Source: Deltaproteobacteria bacterium (lineage in GTDB: Bacteria > Desulfobacterota > B13-G15 > RBG-16-54-18). From it: a stretch of DNA of 9,434 bases. Of this stretch, positions 5,887 through 9,434 are shown one piece after another (positions within the stretch are counted from its first letter, which is position 1; each line of letters starts with the position of its first letter). Both the position numbers and the translations under genes were made by a program. The notes under the pieces were generated by a model. That model did not search any database. It saw only the letters and a list, made by a program, of their open reading frames with translations, and was not told the DNA's origin. Where the stretch lies: positions 1 through 9,434 of the forward strand of contig QMLM01000045.1 of NCBI GenBank assembly GCA_003646745.1, read 5' to 3'.

Positions 5887-8336
5887 TGATTTCATCGGGG
5901 CAAAAAGGTCTCAATGCCCCCTTTCTCCCCATCACCGTCGCCCTCGTCTCAGGCATCTGGGTGGGTGAACACATCTCTGTAGCTGCCTCCCTTATTGCCT
6001 TGGGAACAACTGTCCCCCTGTCCTTCTTTCTGCGCTACTGGAATAAAAATATAGCTAAGCTGCTTGCGCTGGCCTCTTTACTAGCCTTCGGGGCCCTCCT
6101 TATCCATCTCAAACTCTACCACAACCTAGTGCCCCACCACATCTCAAAGATCCCTGATGGCAGGGAAGTAACCTTGAGGGGCACCATCTACCGGCCACCC
6201 CAGAGAAAAGGAGAAAAGATCATCTTATATCTGCTGGCCGAGGGAATCTGCGAAGGAAATAAACTTACCCCATCCACAGCAAAGGTGAGAATCAGCATCA
6301 AAGACCCCTCATTAAGATTGCGATATGGCCATCGGCTTCGCTTAAAGGCCAAGCTCTACCGGCCCCGCAATTTTCGCAACCCCGGCTCATTTGACTACGA
6401 GGGGTACTTGCGGCGCCAAGGAGTACTGGTCACAGCGTATGTCCGAAGAAAGGATCAGGTTCAGATCCTAGACAGGGAAGGAGGGAGTGTTCTTTTGCGC
6501 TGGTTTGACCGCCGGCGTGAGGAAATAGAGGCTTTCCTCGACAAAAATACTTTAGCTCCTGGCAAGGGATTTCTAAAAGCGCTGCTTATCGGGGAAAGAG
6601 GGGAGGTCCCTAAGGAGATCAGGGAAACCTTCATCGAAGCTGGAGCAGTCCATATCCTGGCCATCTCAGGGCTGCACCTAGGGATCATCGTCACCCTGGT
6701 CTTCTTCTGTGCCCAAGGGCTCCTCAGATCATCGGAGCGTATCCTGCTCCGCTATGATATAAAAAAGATCGCCGCCATAGCCACCTTTCCACCACTGCTT
6801 TACTATATCCTCATTACCGGCTCCCCTATTTCCACCATCAGGGCGGGAATTATGGCCTCCTGCTTCCTGGTGGCCATCCTCCTAAACAGGTACAGGAATC
6901 CCCTCAATACCTTGGCCTTTGCTGCCTTCCTCATACTGCTTATCTCCCCCACCTCTCTCTGGGATCCTTCCTTTCAACTCTCCTTCTGCTCGGTACTCGG
7001 GATCATCCTGCTCGTGCCTCCCCTATACCGACGCCTTTTCCCTCCAGATTCCTTGTCCTTTTTAACCAGCAATAAATGGGAAAGAGTAAAAAGAGGAATA
7101 ACCCTGTCCCTGCTCGCCTCTTTTGCCGCCATTGTGGTCACCTCCCCGTTGGTGACCCTTCATTTTCACCGCTTATCCACTATGGGTCTTATATCCAACT
7201 TGATAATCATCCCCTTGGTCGGGTTGGGAATCCTCCCTTTGGGGCTCCTTTCCCTCCCCTTTATCCCCATCTTTCCAACCGTGGGGGCCTTTTTAATAAG
7301 GTTGGCCGCCGAATTGTCCTCCGGTGGAATAAGGGCAATGGAGTTCATCTCGTCCCTGCCCTTCGCTTCTTGTTACCTACCAGGGGCCACCTCCTGGGAG
7401 ATGATCCTTTTCTACTCCTTTATCGCCACCCTCCTTTGGATCAAGAGGCCGTCTTTCAGGAAGACCACCCTGGGCCTTATTGTTCTTCTTATGTTATTCA
7501 ACCTTTCATATTGGGGGATGAAAGGCCTTTGGGAAAGGAGGATGCGGATCACCTTTCTCGATGTAGGACAAGGGGACTGCGCCCTGGTGGAATTCCCCAG
7601 GGGGAAGAGGATGTTGATCGACGGCGGGGGACTTTATGGGGACTTTGACGTAGGGGAAAAGGTGGTAGCTCCCTTCCTATGGAAAAGACGCATCTTGAGA
7701 GTGGATTATCTGGTCTTGACTCATCCCCAACCTGACCACTACAAAGGCCTTATCTTCGTGGCCCAACACTTCCGGGTGCGTGAGTTCTGGCACAATGGAA
7801 CGACAGTTTCTGCCCAGACCTATCAAAAACTTCTACAAATCATAAAGACCAAGGGGATCCGCATGGTTAAGGTACAGGATGGATTTACCCGCTCTATTAA
7901 AGGAGCCCGGGTACAAGTCCTCCATCCACCCAAGGAGTGGACAACTAGGGCAGCAAAGGGGAAGAATTGGTTAAACAATAACTCCTTGGTATTAAAGATC
8001 TCCTTTGGGAGTCATAATCTGCTGTTCACCGGGGACATAGAGCAGGAAGCAGAGGCAAGGCTCCTCAGGGCGGGCAAGCAGTTAAAGGCCCAGTTGATCA
8101 AAGTCCCTCATCACGGAAGCAGGACATCCAGCACCTACTATTTCGTAAAGGAGGTTGCACCACTATATGCTGTAATCTCGCTGGGCTTCAGAAACCCCTT
8201 TCACTTTCCGAGCGACAGGGTTGTAAGCAGATACAAAGGGCTCGGCTGCCGCATCTTGCGCACCGACCTGGATGGAGCGATCATGGTGGCAAGCGATGGC
8301 AAAAGGTTAAAGGTAAGGACCTACCAGGGCTTATGA
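5886..8336 (+). CDS. comEC: DNA internalization channel protein ComEC/Rec2
   Basis: Inner-membrane protein that carries single-stranded DNA into the cytoplasm during natural transformation. At 816 residues it has all three expected parts. An N-terminal membrane pair and DUF4131/OB-like region fill about 1-200 (GREVTLRGTIYRPPQ, NFRNPGSFDYEGYLRRQGV). The polytopic competence domain fills about 215-545 and includes AGAVHILAISGLHLGII with the ISGLHLG motif at 260-266. A metallo-beta-lactamase-type domain runs from about 555: FLDVGQGDC, THPQPDH with His613, Asp617 and His618, FTGD with Asp717, and VPHHGS with His742/743. These metal-site residues are retained, as in forms thought to degrade the non-transported strand. 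The ATG at 5886 overlaps the preceding stop as TGATG; a GTG at 5883 is the alternative. There is no clear Shine-Dalgarno sequence, so translation probably depends on coupling. Convergent with the DUF1285 gene, overlapping 16 bases. Confidence 0.95.
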   Translation: MISSGQKGLNAPFLPITVALVSGIWVGEHISVAASLIALGTTVPLSFFLRYWNKNIAKLLALASLLAFGALLIHLKLYHNLVPHHISKIPDGREVTLRGTIYRPPQRKGEKIILYLLAEGICEGNKLTPSTAKVRISIKDPSLRLRYGHRLRLKAKLYRPRNFRNPGSFDYEGYLRRQGVLVTAYVRRKDQVQILDREGGSVLLRWFDRRREEIEAFLDKNTLAPGKGFLKALLIGERGEVPKEIRETFIEAGAVHILAISGLHLGIIVTLVFFCAQGLLRSSERILLRYDIKKIAAIATFPPLLYYILITGSPISTIRAGIMASCFLVAILLNRYRNPLNTLAFAAFLILLISPTSLWDPSFQLSFCSVLGIILLVPPLYRRLFPPDSLSFLTSNKWERVKRGITLSLLASFAAIVVTSPLVTLHFHRLSTMGLISNLIIIPLVGLGILPLGLLSLPFIPIFPTVGAFLIRLAAELSSGGIRAMEFISSLPFASCYLPGATSWEMILFYSFIATLLWIKRPSFRKTTLGLIVLLMLFNLSYWGMKGLWERRMRITFLDVGQGDCALVEFPRGKRMLIDGGGLYGDFDVGEKVVAPFLWKRRILRVDYLVLTHPQPDHYKGLIFVAQHFRVREFWHNGTTVSAQTYQKLLQIIKTKGIRMVKVQDGFTRSIKGARVQVLHPPKEWTTRAAKGKNWLNNNSLVLKISFGSHNLLFTGDIEQEAEARLLRAGKQLKAQLIKVPHHGSRTSSTYYFVKEVAPLYAVISLGFRNPFHFPSDRVVSRYKGLGCRILRTDLDGAIMVASDGKRLKVRTYQGL

Positions 8337-8779
8337 ACCTTGCGCAGGGGAAACCGTTTACCATTGAGCAGAAGGAAGTATTCGTCCGCCCTCTGGTCGT
8401 AGCTGGCGTGTTGGGCCACTTGGTAAAAGGGGAGGCGTAAAAACCTGGCAGGAAACCTCCCCCCCTTCACCAGACAATATGGGACGTTTCCCTCAGCGAT
8501 TCGGAAGGTATCCAAATCCAATCTCTCCTGGGTTCCATCATTGAGACGGATCAAAAAGGCCTCCTCTCCATCCTTGACCAGTTCAGCACCTTCTACCAGA
8601 AATACAGTATCTTCCACCTCCAAGTATTCCCTCTCATCCCCTATCTGCAAGTAATAACCACGCTCATCGAGACCGAGGTGTTCATAGAAGAGGAAGAGGA
8701 TATCTTTGCGGATGATTTCCCTGCCCTGGAAGTACCATTTTCCATCTTTGTCCACCTTGATGGCAGGACCTCCCATCAT
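8321..8779 (-). CDS. DUF1285 domain-containing protein
   Basis: Small cytoplasmic protein of 152 residues. The N-terminal part, IKVDKDGKWYFQGREIIRKD followed by ILFLFYEHLGLDERGYYLQIGDE and EYLEVEDTVFLVEGAEL, matches the pattern I know for DUF1285 (PF06938): a Gly-Lys/Arg-Trp-Tyr-x-x-Gly-x-x-Ile start, then a regulator-like loop and VEDxxFLV. The second half (EAFLIRLNDGTQERLD, CLVKGGRFPARFLRLPFYQVAQHA) fits the remainder of the family. The biochemical function is not established as far as I know. AAAGGGATG lies 6-14 bases before the ATG at 8779; a second ATG follows directly at 8776. The gene starts 26 bases after the proC stop, so the two are likely cotranscribed. Its last 16 bases overlap comEC on the opposite strand. 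Confidence 0.82.
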   Translation of the reverse strand: MMGGPAIKVDKDGKWYFQGREIIRKDILFLFYEHLGLDERGYYLQIGDEREYLEVEDTVFLVEGAELVKDGEEAFLIRLNDGTQERLDLDTFRIAEGNVPYCLVKGGRFPARFLRLPFYQVAQHASYDQRADEYFLLLNGKRFPLRKVHKPW

Positions 8780-8805
8780 ACCGACATCCCTTTCGTTGGC
8801 AAGAG

Positions 8806-9434
8806 TTACTCCCGTATCTTGGCCAGTTCTCTGGACCTCTGGGTGGCGGAGGCTACGGCCTCGATCAAGGCACTCCTGAACCCTTTGGCTTCCAACGAGG
8901 CGATCCCTGCTATAGTGGTCCCTCCGGGGGAGGCCACTCTATCCTTCAACTCAGCCGGGTGCTCACCTTGCTCCATGAGGAGTCTGGCGGTCCCCAGAAC
9001 CGTCTGGGTCGCCAAATCCAAGGCCTCCCTCCTCGGCAATCCCATCTGTACCCCCCCATCCGCCAAGGCCTCAATGAAGAGGGCGCAATAGGCGGGACCA
9101 CTCCCACTCATGCCGGTCACGGCATCCATCAACGCCTCCGACAGGACCACAGTCCTGCCCAGGGCACCGAATATCTCCTGGGCCAACTCCAGGTCTTCGG
9201 CAGAGGCTTCCCCCCCTTGAGAGAGGGCGGTAGCGGATTCCAATACCAAAGCGGCGATATTAGGCATCGCCCTAATGAGGCGTAACTGTTTGCCCGCAAC
9301 AGAAGAGATAACCTTAAGGGAAACCCCAGCGGCGATGGAAATGAGGACTTTGGAGGAGTCCAGAATTGGGGCTATCTCCGCCAATACCTCCTTTATGTCT
9401 TGGGGTTTGACAGCCAAGATGACAATATGGACCC
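8806..9434 (-). CDS. proC: Pyrroline-5-carboxylate reductase (N-terminus beyond window)
   Basis: Last enzyme of proline synthesis, reducing 1-pyrroline-5-carboxylate to proline with NAD(P)H. The window shows about 208 residues; reading continues to the right edge through VHIVILAVKPQD, so about 60 residues with the Rossmann nucleotide-binding glycines are missing. Present are the IAAGVSL stretch, RAMPNIAALV, and the C-terminal dimerisation signature MSGSGPAYCALFIEALADGG followed by GLPRREALDLATQTVLGTARLL, then SPGGTTIAGIASLE. These make the assignment secure. A TTG at 9417 is internal and is not the start, since conserved VVILAVKPQ-type sequence extends upstream of it. The DUF1285 gene follows in the same direction 26 bases after the stop. 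Confidence 0.96.
   Translation of the reverse strand, partial: VHIVILAVKPQDIKEVLAEIAPILDSSKVLISIAAGVSLKVISSVAGKQLRLIRAMPNIAALVLESATALSQGGEASAEDLELAQEIFGALGRTVVLSEALMDAVTGMSGSGPAYCALFIEALADGGVQMGLPRREALDLATQTVLGTARLLMEQGEHPAELKDRVASPGGTTIAGIASLEAKGFRSALIEAVASATQRSRELAKIRE

Noticed and set aside
7076..7648. 190-codon plus-strand frame inside comEC
   Set aside because: It is an out-of-frame shadow of the membrane and lactamase domains of comEC, with low-complexity Pro/Gly/His-rich translation and no family resemblance.
8308..8325. GGTA/TACC pairing near the comEC stop as a terminator
   Set aside because: Four complementary bases with no following T-run are expected by chance.

Overview
The window is a gene-dense bacterial chromosome segment with mid-range GC by eye. 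It has no RNA genes, mobile elements or CRISPR arrays that I can see. A tungsten-type aldehyde ferredoxin oxidoreductase (AOR) homologue with its own dicluster ferredoxin points to an anaerobe. Together with a DUF1285 protein, a two-component pair and the general look of the proteins, this suggests a Desulfobacterota (deltaproteobacterium)-like organism. That placement is inference; no marker here fixes the taxon.

Layout. (1) Positions 1-1923, minus strand: a two-component system, with an OmpR-type response regulator (1255-1923) followed 5 bases later by a membrane histidine kinase that runs off the left edge (1-1249). (2) Positions 1924-2082: a 159-base divergent intergenic region. It holds a promoter-like sequence for the regulator, a weaker one for the rightward operon, and a perfect 9+9 bp palindrome (2033-2053) that looks like a repressor operator. 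(3) Positions 2083-8336, plus strand: a tightly packed run of acyl-CoA dehydrogenase, dicluster ferredoxin, AOR-family oxidoreductase, a 161-residue protein of unknown function, and ComEC. Every junction overlaps by 1-23 bases, so these five genes are very probably one transcript with translational coupling. (4) Positions 8321-9434, minus strand: proC (N-terminus beyond the right edge) followed by a DUF1285 gene, whose 3' end overlaps the comEC 3' end by 16 bases.

How the parts may work together. The first three plus-strand genes form a plausible redox module: a flavin acyl-CoA dehydrogenase, a small ferredoxin and a tungstopterin aldehyde/carboxylate oxidoreductase. The AOR would exchange electrons with the adjacent ferredoxin; its substrate and any direct link to the acyl-CoA dehydrogenase cannot be read from sequence. 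The unknown 161-aa protein lies between this module and the DNA-uptake channel gene comEC and is coupled to both, so it is the least explained gene here. The palindrome between the two-component system and the operon is the clearest regulatory signal. Whether the adjacent two-component system or an unlinked repressor controls the operon is open.
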